Origin: Pseudomonas migulae
GTDB lineage: Bacteria > Pseudomonadota > Gammaproteobacteria > Pseudomonadales > Pseudomonadaceae
Reading direction: 5' to 3'
Assembly (NCBI RefSeq): GCF_024169315.1
Contig: NZ_JALJWR010000001.1
Coordinates: 3,708,501 to 3,772,500, forward strand
DNA: 64,000 bases
Numbering within the stretch: position 1 is the first letter of the stretch; each line of letters opens with the position of its first letter. Shown here piece by piece: positions 48,793 through 58,900 of this stretch. The translations under genes were made by a program, and so were the position numbers. Under the pieces are notes generated by a model. The model did no database searches. It was not told the DNA's origin and worked only from the letters and a program-made list of their open reading frames with translations.

Positions 48793-49299
48793 TTATTTAT
48801 TACCAGGTTCAACGTAATAAGTCTCAGCGTGTTTAAGCAACGACAGAAAGCTTCTCCTCACCTCATTCGTGTCCTTTTCCTCGCCACATGTCTCTATAAA
48901 AAAAACATGATTCTTGCCCGCCTCAAATGATGTGGTAAAACAGACGGCACCTAAAAAATACACGCCCTCTACTCCAGACCAATTGCTACCAGAGTACAGT
49001 CTTGCTTTTGATAGCGGATGCGATCCAGTTCCAACTTTCAATCCAACTTTCTCTTGCACATAATCGCCAGCTATTGCATCCGCCAGAGTCATATCTTCGC
49101 AGCCGACCTTGATATCCCGCACCCTACCGTCTTTATATTTGTATTTAACAAGGGTCTCGCCTTCACTAGTTTTCCCAGATGAGAAACCAGCGAAATCTTT
49201 TACCTTCATCACACAACCATTGCTTTCAACAATTAGATCCTCTCCAGCGTACGCCAGCAAAAACGAGGACAACAAATACAAAGCCGCGACCTTAATCAC
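48793..49299 (-). CDS. Exported protein of unknown function, AT-rich gene
   Basis: A 168-aa protein with a short signal peptide (VAALYLLSSFLLAYAGEDL, cleaved near residue 19). Mature part: four cysteines (NGCVM, VGCED, AVCFT, ETCGE) spaced as if forming two disulfides. Codon use is markedly richer in A/T than the core genes, suggesting transfer. No family recognised. A weak ribosome site precedes the ATG at 49299. Confidence 0.65.
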   Translation of the reverse strand: MIKVAALYLLSSFLLAYAGEDLIVESNGCVMKVKDFAGFSSGKTSEGETLVKYKYKDGRVRDIKVGCEDMTLADAIAGDYVQEKVGLKVGTGSHPLSKARLYSGSNWSGVEGVYFLGAVCFTTSFEAGKNHVFFIETCGEEKDTNEVRRSFLSLLKHAETYYVEPGNK

Positions 49300-49398
49300 T
49301 GTTTCTGCCTCTTAATTGCAAAAAGGAGGCGCATTTGTTTACTGATGAACGCCCCACAAAACGGTGAAGTCAATTAAATAAACCCGTCCCCTTTTGTC

Positions 49399-49992
49399 CT
49401 AATTCGCCAACTTCAAAAGCCGGTGCACCAACGTCTCGCCGGGACTCCAATCACGCAGGGTCGGCAACAACCCCTTGTTCCGACTTTTTTCGTAATCATC
49501 CGCGCCCTCCGGAACGACCAACTCATCCCACACAAAGTAAACATTCGCAGCGACACCTTTCTTTACGTAGTACTTGGGCGATTCACCCCGCGCATCCGTT
49601 TCGAAATAGGCAGGAAGCGGATTATCTGAAAATACCATCGCCGCGTTCACGTAAGTCACGGGCGAGTCTGGGCCAGCGAGAAACCTAACCTGGACCACCG
49701 AAGTCGGAGGAAACACCGACATCCAAAGGTCATCAACTTGTCCAAGATCTACGATGCCCGGAAGAACTGGAGCAAGCAGACTGAGATTCACCAAATCCCA
49801 ATCGTCGCCACCCGCACGTAGAGACATGATGGGTTCCTGATCAGAAAAATTGGGAATCTCCTGGGATACCAGCGCAGTCTGTGCTTTGGAAGAGTCGACT
49901 GCCGCGACAACGCTTGTGCCGTTGTTATCGCTACCCGTGTCCCCGCAGGCGCCGAGTAGAAGGAAAGTGAAGAACCAAAAAAAATACTTCAT
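49399..49992 (-). CDS. Lipoprotein sharing a C-terminal domain with the neighbouring VgrG
   Basis: A 197-aa protein with a lipobox LLLGAC (lipidated C16) and NNGTS linker. The C-terminal half resembles the VgrG C-terminal extension: VQVRFLAGPDSPVTYVNAAM against IRFVTGTGKPIKSVKAAI, and VWDELVVPEGADDYEKSRNK against MWDELIVPPGSDDYEASRNK (15 of 20 identical). Here 24 further residues follow (GLLPTLRDWSPGETLVHRLL...), which VgrG lacks. The ATG at 49992 is preferred to the open frame up to 50094 because the signal peptide begins there. Function unknown; may take part in delivery or protection. Confidence 0.72.
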   Translation of the reverse strand: MKYFFWFFTFLLLGACGDTGSDNNGTSVVAAVDSSKAQTALVSQEIPNFSDQEPIMSLRAGGDDWDLVNLSLLAPVLPGIVDLGQVDDLWMSVFPPTSVVQVRFLAGPDSPVTYVNAAMVFSDNPLPAYFETDARGESPKYYVKKGVAANVYFVWDELVVPEGADDYEKSRNKGLLPTLRDWSPGETLVHRLLKLAN

Positions 49993-50098
49993 AGTGAGTG
50001 CTACTTTATCCTTAACTTTTATATAGAAAGCCTGTAAGGCCGACTCGATATCAATGCCGCCGGCGATACAGGTAAGTCCGCACTCCACTCGCAAGACT

Positions 50099-50977
50099 TT
50101 AATTAAGTGCTTTTATCGAAGGTTCTTTATAACTTGAATCAACGTCGATTCCTGCATCCCTTGCTTTTGCCTCAAGCTCATCCCGCTGTTTTTTATATTT
50201 TAAAAGCAGATCAGGTAACAACTCTGTCCAGCGCGCCTTTTCAGACTCCTTACTAAACTCAGACACCCAATACTCACGCTCGGTCATGAATTTCAAAGAT
50301 ATCAAATAAGTGCCTCGCTCCGTCGGATCCGAATCAGAGTTACGACGCCACGCCTTCAGGGTCAAATAATTGCCATCACTATAAAAATTCCAATCATAAA
50401 AGTCGTCGACCTTTAACCATTGGTCCATATTCATCTTGAAGTCTGGATCAAGCCATGGATGGCTTTTTACATAAACGCCAAATACATTTCCAGGATTCAC
50501 TATTTTTTCCGCTTGCGAGCCTGAGATGCGCGGATCGTATGGTGCAAAGTAATGCTTCCAACCCGATGCTTTAATTTCTTTTATCAGGCTATATAAAAGC
50601 GCCTGATTTTCTTCATGCCGACTGTTGTCTGGAAGACCTCGAATCATCAATTCAAGATTTTCTATATCACCCCCAACATCTCCATCAATCGACATTTTCA
50701 CATCTGTGACGTGTTCAATTTTTAACGACTTATTAACAAGCACAGCAGGAAGGTCCGCATCTGCAGCCGACTTACTAATTTTATACCAGCACATATTGAC
50801 TTGCGACAGGCACTCTTTGCGAAACCCCACAGGGCTCTCGGACAATACTTTTGTCATCGCTTCTGACAATTGAATTCCTATTACAGCAGTCGTGCCGGCC
50901 ATATTATTACTCCTGGTATCTTTTGCATCGCCGCATGCGCTAAGCAGAAAAAAGAATAAAACAATAATTATCTTCAT
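50099..50977 (-). CDS. Lipoprotein, candidate immunity protein to the VgrG-linked effector
   Basis: A 292-aa protein with a lipobox LLSAC (lipidated C15). Two cysteines (KECLSQVNMCWYK) and a region PGNVFGVYVKSHPWLDPDFK are notable; the end is a charged coiled helix. No family recognised. Its ATG overlaps the stop of the 335-aa candidate effector gene (ATGA), so they are translationally coupled. Periplasm-facing lipoproteins directly after a toxin are the common immunity arrangement for type VI effectors that act in the periplasm or membrane (as with Tli proteins). Inference from position. Confidence 0.68.
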   Translation of the reverse strand: MKIIIVLFFFLLSACGDAKDTRSNNMAGTTAVIGIQLSEAMTKVLSESPVGFRKECLSQVNMCWYKISKSAADADLPAVLVNKSLKIEHVTDVKMSIDGDVGGDIENLELMIRGLPDNSRHEENQALLYSLIKEIKASGWKHYFAPYDPRISGSQAEKIVNPGNVFGVYVKSHPWLDPDFKMNMDQWLKVDDFYDWNFYSDGNYLTLKAWRRNSDSDPTERGTYLISLKFMTEREYWVSEFSKESEKARWTELLPDLLLKYKKQRDELEAKARDAGIDVDSSYKEPSIKALN

Positions 50978-51981
50978 TTTTGATCTTTCCAGCTGGCGAT
51001 TGTTTCAATCTCGCCTTCCATATAAGTTGGTTTTTTATCCATCAACTCGTGATACTGGGCCGCAATAGCAGCAATAAATACCATTCGCTCGCGTTCATTG
51101 TATAAGTTGCCATCTTTCATCTGCACTCGCAGCTCCGGGTCTTCAACATCACAAGCCGTACTAAAAGCGGCAGCGCGGACAGGCACAAAAGGTGCCCATT
51201 CAAACGCGGCCTGGACCTTCAATGTCGTCTGGAAAAAATAGTCTTTATAGATTAGTGGCTGCAGTATTCTGCGCTGCTCATGATCCGCAATAGCAAGCAA
51301 TGATTTCAGTTGCACAGCCCTTCTAGCTGAGCCACTGGCTATGGTTTCAGATTCACGAATACGGTCAAATCCCTTCTTTACATCAGGCGTTAAAGAAAGA
51401 TTTTTTAATACAGGCAGAGCCTCCTCTGCCCAAGGCAAACTGTCTATGTTCATCTGCACTTGTGCATCACAGCTTTTCGCATTGCGAACGGGCGCACAAT
51501 CCTCAAATTGCTCTGGATACTTCTTATAAAACCAATGCCAGACAAAAATATCTTGAAACAACCAGAAATTACCTTTTCCTAATCCTTTTTTTCCAATTCT
51601 CAAAGGTGGCTGGCCAATAGGCGGCACTCCAATTGTCAGATAAGGTTCTGCCGGAATAAAGTCCAAACCACATTTAACTTGTTTACTGGCAAAAGCTGCC
51701 AAACCCATCCAATAAAAACGACCTTTTAAATCTGGATTACCATCCTCACCGCGCTCTAGATAAAACTCAGCATAAGCAGCAGCAATCCGCGCAGCTCTAG
51801 CACCAAAATCCGAAACAAGGACCATTTTTGTCGACTTAGAAAATAAACTCTTTTCAGGAACACTTAGACGTCTAATCGCTTCTTGCTGCCCAATCGTCCA
51901 CAGCTTGTCGCACTTGAACGGGATCTCTTGAATTGAGCAACTCTGAGTGTTGGTTTTAAAAGTGGCTACGGGTGCGCTCAT
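50974..51981 (-). CDS. Candidate type VI effector encoded directly after vgrG (DUF2515-like)
   Basis: A 335-aa soluble protein without signal peptide or membrane helix. Notable stretches: RFYWMGLAAFASKQVKCGLD, GLGKGNFWLFQDIFVWHWFY and DHEQRRILQPLIYKDYFFQT, which I associate from memory with DUF2515 proteins; no catalytic motif of known lipases, nucleases or amidases is visible. Its ATG overlaps the vgrG stop (AAATGA), and its own stop overlaps the next lipoprotein gene. This VgrG-linked, coupled position is the basis for calling it cargo. Lower GC than the T6SS genes. Confidence 0.65.
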   Translation of the reverse strand: MSAPVATFKTNTQSCSIQEIPFKCDKLWTIGQQEAIRRLSVPEKSLFSKSTKMVLVSDFGARAARIAAAYAEFYLERGEDGNPDLKGRFYWMGLAAFASKQVKCGLDFIPAEPYLTIGVPPIGQPPLRIGKKGLGKGNFWLFQDIFVWHWFYKKYPEQFEDCAPVRNAKSCDAQVQMNIDSLPWAEEALPVLKNLSLTPDVKKGFDRIRESETIASGSARRAVQLKSLLAIADHEQRRILQPLIYKDYFFQTTLKVQAAFEWAPFVPVRAAAFSTACDVEDPELRVQMKDGNLYNERERMVFIAAIAAQYHELMDKKPTYMEGEIETIASWKDQK

Positions 51982-54203
51982 TTATTTCTACTCGCTTCGT
52001 AATCATCAGAACCTGGCGGCACAATCAGTTCGTCCCACATCAGATGAACTTCTGCAGTCTCGGCAGTTTCCGTTTCGATGCGCGGATGGAGACCGTCTGC
52101 ATTACTTCTGGAAATTTTTGGTGCTACCGAGGACGGCACAATAATCGCTGCTTTTACAGACTTGATTGGTTTACCCGTCCCCGTCACAAACCGAATCTGC
52201 TCATCGAATTTTTCGCTGTTTGCCGCACCGAATTTAAGCGTATTCCCCGCCCGAGCTTGATCCGCAATCAACGGCAATCCTGGTAACACAATACCGATCC
52301 CGGCCCCACTCCCCGACGAACCGCCAGCATTGATTTTGATCACCGGCCCAACCACGGTAATCCCGCCGGCATCAAGTTTGATAAAGCTGCCACCACCCAA
52401 AATGGTCAGCTCCGACCCAGCCTCGATAACAATCTTCGCCCCAGCCTTCAGGTGTATCTCTTTCCCAACGCTAGTCAGCTGCGCAGTCCCCAACTTCACA
52501 TGCTGGTTCTGCCCAATCGTCAGGTGATCATCCATCCGCGCCTCAACCTTACGGTCGGACACAGTGGTGCGGTGTTCCTCGGCCTTCAGCTCGGTATAGG
52601 TGTTCTTCACCACCGTGTCGTGGCGTTCATTCCCCACGCGAATCTTCTGATCATGCTCAATGTTTTCATCCCAATCCCGCTGGGCATGAATAAAGATCTG
52701 CTCCGCACCTTTCTTGTCTTCAATCCGCAGTTCATTGAACCCACCGCCCCCCGGTGAGCTGAGGGTTTTGAATACAGTGCGGGTTTTGTTGGCCGGCAAT
52801 TCGTAGGGGACCTGGTTTTCCTTGTGGTACAGGCACCCGGTCACCAACGGCTGATCAGGATCCCCTTCAAGGAAGGTCACCAGCACTTCCATGCCGATGC
52901 GCGGGATGGCGATGGCGCCGTAGCGATCGCCGGCCCAACTGCTGGAGACGCGCATCCAGCAGCTGGTTTTGTCGTCGGCCTGGCCTTCGCGGTCCCAGTG
53001 GAATTGCACCTTAATGCGGCCGTATTGGTCGCAGTGGATTTCTTCGCCTTTGGGGCCGGTGACCATGGCGGTCTGGCTGCCGAGCACACGCGGTTTCGGG
53101 TGTTCCAGGGCCGGACGGTAGAACACGTCCCACGGGGTGGCGAGGAAGCGGTTGCGGTAGCCCTGGTGGAAGTCGTCCTTTTTGTCGGTGGTGTCGCTGG
53201 TCACCGACTCTTCGAGGACTTGCGGTTGTTTGCCTTCGTGGACGATTTCGGTGAGCAGCCAGAGGTCGTTCCACTCGGTGCGCGGGTGGTCGGACATTTC
53301 GAGGAAGTGGCCGCTGATCAAGCGAGTCTGGTCGCCCTTGCCTTCGGCTTGCTGGTAGTCGGCGCGGTGGCGTTCGAGGGCGCGCTGGCTGAGGAATTTG
53401 CCGCGCGCGCGGTCGAGGAAGCGGCCGGGGTAGTCGTAGTCTTCGAGGTCGGGTTCGTCGCTCTGCACATCCGGCTTGTAGGCGGCCTCGAGTTGCAGGC
53501 GTGGTTTTTCAAAGTCGTAATCGCGGCGCGTGGTGCGGCTGGTGCGGGTTTCCAGACGCAGTTTGAAGCCTTTGATCACCGGTTCGTCGGCGACCATGCC
53601 ACTGCCTTGCACATAAGCGGTTGGCTGGCCGAGTTTCGGGAACACGGTCTGATCGTCACCGAACACCAACAAGTGAGCTTTTGCGCTGTGCTGGAAGTGG
53701 TAGTGAATGCCTTCCTCTTCACATAGGCGCTGGACGAAGTGCAGGTCGGTTTCGTCGTACTGCACGCAGTAGTCGCGGTCCGGGCACGGCTGGCTGAGCT
53801 GGAAGTTGTAGGCGTTGCCTTTGATGCCGTGTTCTTCGAGGATCAGCGCGATGATTTTCGGCGCGGACATCTGCTGGTAGATGCGCTGGTTGGTGCGGTG
53901 TTGCAGGTATTGCAGGTGCGGCACCAGGGAGATTTTGTAGCGGGTCAGGCGTTTGCCGGCATCACCTTGGGCGACGCGGTAGATCTGGCCGTGGATGCCG
54001 AAACCCTGCGGATCGAATGCCAGGAACGCCTGCTTGTGCAGGAGTTTTTCCAGGTCCAGATCGGGGTTTTCGCTGACCAGTTCAATGTCGAAGCGATACG
54101 GCTGGCTGATGCCTTCGGTGCCGGTGAACGACAGCACTTGCAGGTCGCCCACATAGTCTTCGACAGTCAGGCTGAAGTGGGTTTCGTTAGCTGAGTTGAA
54201 CAT
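51978..54203 (-). CDS. vgrG: Type VI secretion tip protein VgrG with C-terminal extension
   Basis: A 741-aa spike protein. Residues 1-380 are the gp27-like part (LTVEDYVGDLQVLSFTGTEG at the start), 390-480 the gp5 OB region (GPKGEEIHCDQYGRIKVQFH), then the beta-helical stalk with TELKAEEHRTTVSDRKVEAR. After DUF2345-like repeats, residues about 640-741 form an extension with FDEQIRFVTGTGKPIKSVKA, ADGLHPRIETETAE and the final MWDELIVPPGSDDYEASRNK; this looks like a transthyretin-like cargo-binding domain. The stop overlaps the next gene by ATGA. It lies 28 bp downstream of stk1. Confidence 0.94.
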   Translation of the reverse strand: MFNSANETHFSLTVEDYVGDLQVLSFTGTEGISQPYRFDIELVSENPDLDLEKLLHKQAFLAFDPQGFGIHGQIYRVAQGDAGKRLTRYKISLVPHLQYLQHRTNQRIYQQMSAPKIIALILEEHGIKGNAYNFQLSQPCPDRDYCVQYDETDLHFVQRLCEEEGIHYHFQHSAKAHLLVFGDDQTVFPKLGQPTAYVQGSGMVADEPVIKGFKLRLETRTSRTTRRDYDFEKPRLQLEAAYKPDVQSDEPDLEDYDYPGRFLDRARGKFLSQRALERHRADYQQAEGKGDQTRLISGHFLEMSDHPRTEWNDLWLLTEIVHEGKQPQVLEESVTSDTTDKKDDFHQGYRNRFLATPWDVFYRPALEHPKPRVLGSQTAMVTGPKGEEIHCDQYGRIKVQFHWDREGQADDKTSCWMRVSSSWAGDRYGAIAIPRIGMEVLVTFLEGDPDQPLVTGCLYHKENQVPYELPANKTRTVFKTLSSPGGGGFNELRIEDKKGAEQIFIHAQRDWDENIEHDQKIRVGNERHDTVVKNTYTELKAEEHRTTVSDRKVEARMDDHLTIGQNQHVKLGTAQLTSVGKEIHLKAGAKIVIEAGSELTILGGGSFIKLDAGGITVVGPVIKINAGGSSGSGAGIGIVLPGLPLIADQARAGNTLKFGAANSEKFDEQIRFVTGTGKPIKSVKAAIIVPSSVAPKISRSNADGLHPRIETETAETAEVHLMWDELIVPPGSDDYEASRNK

Positions 54204-54231
54204 TGCTTGCTCCCTGTTCGGTAGTCATCCG

Positions 54232-55248
54232 TTACGCCCGAAGTCGCAGACGTTGCAGCAAAGACGAAGTGGCGCCCATGGCGTCACGCAATTGGGCGGC
54301 AGTGATCGTTCGATCGGCCGCGTCGAATGCCAGCGCCGTTCGCAGGGCTGGCCAGCAGTGTTTCGGTAGATTCCGGGGCGCGTGCAGTTCGCGGTCGAGG
54401 TGCGCGTCGCGGGCCTCGGTCGAAGGCAAGCGGCGGAACGGGTGTTTGCCGCCCGCCAGTTCGTAGAGCACGCACGCCACGCCATAGACGTCGGCGCTGG
54501 CTGACAGCGGCTGGCCTTCGAGCAGTTCGGGGGCGGCGTAGCCTGGGGTCCAGGCGTTGAAGCGGTCTCGGCTCAGGTGTGGCAGGCCGGGCAAGATGCC
54601 CTCTTCTGCTTGGCCAAGGCCGAAGTCGAACAGGCGCACGCCTTCTTCGCTGAGCATCACGTTGCTCGGCTTCATGTCGCCGTGCAGCACGCCACGAGCG
54701 TGGGCGTAGGCCAGCGCGTCGAGTAGCGGCAACGCGATATCGCGCAGTTCTTTCCACGGCAGGCCAAGTGGCCGCTCGCAGAGCAGTTTGTCCAGGGTCA
54801 GCCCACGCATGAGTTCCATGGTGATGAAGGCGCGCTGGCAATCGGTGTCCACTTCAAAGGTGTGCGGTCGCAGTACGTTGTCGTGGCGCAGTCGTCGGGT
54901 CAGCGCGAACTCGCTGTAGAGCAAGGCGCTGGCGTCCGGCGATTCGGCAAATTCTTCGCTGAGGATTTTCAGCGCGATGTAAGGGTCGGGATCGCCGAAC
55001 TGTTCGCTCAGCAAGTCCCGTGCGCGGTAAACCGCGCCCATGCCGCCGGCACCGAGCAGGCGCTCGATGCGGTAACGGCCTGCCAGCACGTCGGGCATTT
55101 CGCCGACACTGGCCTTGGTCGGCGCCAGCGCGGGTTCTGCCTTGTGCGGCTTTCCGTTCAGAGACGGGGCGAACGCAAAGTAAGTCAGGTTACTGTCTTG
55201 CTCTTCGCTCATCAGCAGGTCGTCGAGCGGCGGCATGGGTTGATTCAT
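54232..55248 (-). CDS. stk1: Hanks-type Ser/Thr protein kinase of the type VI cluster
   Basis: A 338-aa kinase. Glycine loop LLGAGGMGAVYRA (64-76), catalytic lysine K94 in ALKIL, catalytic loop HGDMKPSNV with D191 and metal-binding D208 in FDFG. No membrane helix follows the kinase domain, so it is soluble, as Stk1 of the P. aeruginosa H2-T6SS, not the long PpkA of H1. It probably phosphorylates the FHA protein at 62-63 kb to trigger assembly. Overlaps stp1 by 4 bp. Confidence 0.92.
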   Translation of the reverse strand: MNQPMPPLDDLLMSEEQDSNLTYFAFAPSLNGKPHKAEPALAPTKASVGEMPDVLAGRYRIERLLGAGGMGAVYRARDLLSEQFGDPDPYIALKILSEEFAESPDASALLYSEFALTRRLRHDNVLRPHTFEVDTDCQRAFITMELMRGLTLDKLLCERPLGLPWKELRDIALPLLDALAYAHARGVLHGDMKPSNVMLSEEGVRLFDFGLGQAEEGILPGLPHLSRDRFNAWTPGYAAPELLEGQPLSASADVYGVACVLYELAGGKHPFRRLPSTEARDAHLDRELHAPRNLPKHCWPALRTALAFDAADRTITAAQLRDAMGATSSLLQRLRLRA

Positions 55249-55973
55249 TGGCGGATCACCACGGCAGTCAGGTTGTCCCGGGCCGAGCCACGCAGCGCGC
55301 CGTCGAACAGGCGCTCCAGCGCGACATGCGGCGCGGTCAGGCTCAGGGCGTTGCCCAAGGCATCAGTGCTCAGCCCGTTGTACAAACCATCGCTGCACAA
55401 CAGAAACGCATCGCCGGGGTAGACCTCCAGTTCGAGCACGTCCAGCGTCAACTGCTCGGCCGCCCCGACCGCACGGGTCAAGGCGTGGGCGGAAGGATGC
55501 GCACGGGCGTCTTCGAGGCTCATTTGTTGCTCGTCGATGAGTTGCTGTTGCAGCGAATGGTCCTTGGACAGCTGATACAAACGCTGGCCGCGCCACAGGT
55601 AGCAACGGCTGTCGCCGGCCCAGATGCAAGCCGCGCGATTGCCGTCCACCAGCAGCGCCACGACGGTGCTGCCCATGATGCTGTCGTGGCGCCCGGCGGT
55701 GACGGTCAACTCCTGACCCAAGCGGCGGTTAAGCCAGTGCAGGCACTGGCGAATGCCTTTGAGTCGTTCGTCGAAGTCATCCTGCACCGGCAATTCCGCC
55801 AGGCTGGCGACGATCAACTGGCTGGCGACGTCGCCCCCCTGATGACCGCCCATGCCGTCCGCGACCACCCACAGCCCCTGCTGTGGACTGTCGAGAAAAG
55901 CATCTTCGTTGCGCGCCCGAACCTTGCCGGCATCGGTACGCGCAGCGCTGCGCCAGGGACTGGCAACCAGCAT
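55245..55973 (-). CDS. stp1: PP2C-family protein phosphatase
   Basis: A 242-aa PPM phosphatase that reverses the action of the kinase. Metal-binding residues: E23-D24 in RNEDAF, D39-G40 in VADGMGGHQGG, SDG in LLCSDGLYN and the closing DN in RDNLTAVV. Overlaps tssM by one base (TGATG) and stk1 by four. Confidence 0.93.
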   Translation of the reverse strand: MLVASPWRSAARTDAGKVRARNEDAFLDSPQQGLWVVADGMGGHQGGDVASQLIVASLAELPVQDDFDERLKGIRQCLHWLNRRLGQELTVTAGRHDSIMGSTVVALLVDGNRAACIWAGDSRCYLWRGQRLYQLSKDHSLQQQLIDEQQMSLEDARAHPSAHALTRAVGAAEQLTLDVLELEVYPGDAFLLCSDGLYNGLSTDALGNALSLTAPHVALERLFDGALRGSARDNLTAVVIRQ

Positions 55974-58900
55974 CAGAGCTGCACCGGCATACGGAAGGTG
56001 CGCAGCACGCCCATGTCGAACGGGTTCGGCGTGCGCTGGCTCGACAGCAAGTAGTTGGCGCGCAGGCCACCCACGTCAGCTTTCAGTACCAGCACATCAC
56101 GACCGCTCAGGTACTCGGTCTGCATCAGGTCGAACAGGCGGAACAGCGACCACGGACCGGTGTTCTTCTCGATGCCGATCGGGCGGCCGGCCATTTTGTC
56201 GAGGACCAGGCTGGTGCGTCCGTCTTCAGCATCGGTCGGCCATTTGAACGACACCGGCACGATCGGGCCGTGGCGGTATTCGATGGTCTTGTCGCCGAAC
56301 TTGAACTCGGAACGGCTGACGGCCGGGTCGAGGGTGTACGGCTCCAGTTTGAACTGCACTTGCGGCTCGGCGGGGTTGATCGAGAAGAAGCTCTGGCGAA
56401 TCACTTGTGCCGCGGCCATCTGGTCGAGGTAGAGCTTGGAGATCGGCATGCTGTGACCGTCGATGCTGCGCAGACGGTAGTTGCCCGGATCGCCACTCAC
56501 GAACGGACGCATGTAGGTATCGAAGAAACGATCGGCAATGCCCTGCGCCTTGAAGAACTCGCGGAAGTCGCTGATCGCCACGTCGCTGGTGCTGTGGGCG
56601 CTGAACGGGTAACGCTTGTTGATCGCCTTGCCGTAGAAGCTGTACAGCTCGCTCTGATAACGCTGGTTCAGGTACTGGTAGGAATCGTTGAGCACCAGAC
56701 GCCAGGTGTCTTCGGCCAGCACGTTGAACCACACGCTGACCGGACGCGGCAGGCGGTTCGACGCATTGCGCAAGTTGCTCAGCGCATCACGCTGGCCGCT
56801 CATGCGGGTCTTGGCCATTTCGAACGCGGCCTGCTCCGGCGCACTGGCACGCGCGAGGCTCGCCAGTTGCATTTGCAGGTCGTTGAGCGCGTTCAGTGCC
56901 GGGGTCAGATCAGCGGCCGGGCCGTTGTTGTCATCCAGCAAACGGTGCAGCGGTTCGAAGCGGCGCTGCAGGGATTTCTTCGCGGTGTCCGGCAGGTTTT
57001 TGGTCGCGGCCATGTCCGAGGCCTTGTCCGCTGCGGCAGACGCCAGTTTGCCCAGCTTGCCCAACTTGCCTTTCTGCTCGCCCAGTGCGGCAGCGGCATC
57101 AGCCGCTTGATCAGCCGGATCGGCTTCTGCCGGGAAGCGGGTGTTGTCGCGCACTTCCACCAGCAATTGCAGCACCGGCGAGTTGGCCGAAGTCAGGCCC
57201 GCCAGTTGCTCGGCACCCTCGCTGAAGTCGGTGATCGCGGGCAGTGCAACCTGACCCACAGCTTCGCTCCAGAAGTTGGCGTAGTCGCGGAAATACAGCT
57301 GCTCCAGTTCGACCATCAGGCGACGCAAGTCCATGCCGCTGATGCCCGAGCCTTCGCCCAGCACCCAGTTGTCACGCAGGATGTCGGTGACCAGCGCGGA
57401 GCCCTGAACCGAGAAATACTGCTGATAACCCTGTTGGGTGTAGAAGCCCGGGATCACGTATTCGGTGCCGACAAACAGCGCACCCTGTGGACCCAGGTGT
57501 TGGCTCAAACGGTATTCCGGCAGGTTGCGAGCCTGCTCGCGCAGCATCCGGTAAACCACGTTGGCCAGCGACTCACTGCGCAAGACCTGACGCGCTTGCG
57601 CCACCAGTTGATCGTTCAGCGGGTAGATAAACGGCTGCTTCAGCAAACGCTCGAAGTGCGTGTTCAGACCGTTCTGCACCGCGGTGTTGCCGGCATAACG
57701 CTGGGACCATTCGGTAGCGACCCAATCCTTGAGCCATGGGCCGTCGCGACGGTCTTCCATGTTCAGCATCAGGTACGCGCGCAGGCTGTTGAGCAGGCGT
57801 TCGCGGTCCTTCATGTTGGCGCGGATCTGTCCTTCCAGCAGGGTCGCGACCTTCGGCAGCAACTGCGTTTCGAGCTCGCGCTCGTAAGCTGCCTTGACCA
57901 CCGGATTGACGTCTTCGCCTTGATACAGGCCGCCGCGCTCGTGGTACGACACGTCGCCCTTTTTCGGGAAAACCTGAGTCGCCGCGTAGCTGGTGTCGAG
58001 GGGCTTCAGTACCGCCATGGAATCATCACGCGCGGTCAGCGCCGAGCGTTGTTGCGTCCAGGCTTGCGCCAGGTTGCGCAGGTTTTCCAGACGCTCGTAG
58101 TTAGCGGAGAAACCGCCCGCCCACAGCAGCCCAAACAGGCCCAACGCCGCCAATGCGCCGACGTACAACGCACGCTGGCCCCAATGGATGCGGCTGCGTT
58201 CGCGCTTGTCCAGACCGGCCAGATCGGCCTCGGGGAAAATCACCCGGCTGAGCAAGTGATGAATGAACCGCGAGCGGCCACTGCGCAGGGTTGGCAATAC
58301 GCCGGAGTTGATCCCCAGATTGGCGCCGATGCCGGCGGTGGTCTGGTCCATCTCTTGGGTCAAGTGCGGTGCGCTGGTCAGGTAGAAACCGCGCAACTGG
58401 CTGACACGCTGGTAACGGTTGCCGGTGAACGCCATGTCGACGAACAGGCACAGGCGCTCGCCGATCTGCCCCAACTGATGCGGGAAATCGAGGATGCGGC
58501 CACGGCGCTGGGTGTCGCGCTCCTGGTGCATGCGCATGATCACCTGACTGTTCAGGCGACGCAGCAGCTCTTCGAACTCGGCGCGCAGGACGGTGACGTC
58601 GGTGCCGCTCTGCTCTTTGCGGAAGCTGGTGCCGAGCACCTGATCGCTTTCTTCGCGGGTCAGCTGATCGAAGAACTCGTCGAAACCGAGCAACTGGTCA
58701 GCCTTGCTCAGCACCAGATAAATCGGCACATCGACGTGCAGTTTCTGATGCACGTCTTGCAGGCGCGCACGCACTTGGCGAGCCAAGGTGTCCAGATCCT
58801 GCTCGGTATCGCCCAGCAGCATTTCCACCGGAATGGTCACCAGCACGCCGTTCAACGGACGGTTGCGGCGACGCTTGCGCAGCAGGTCGAGCAACGTGCT

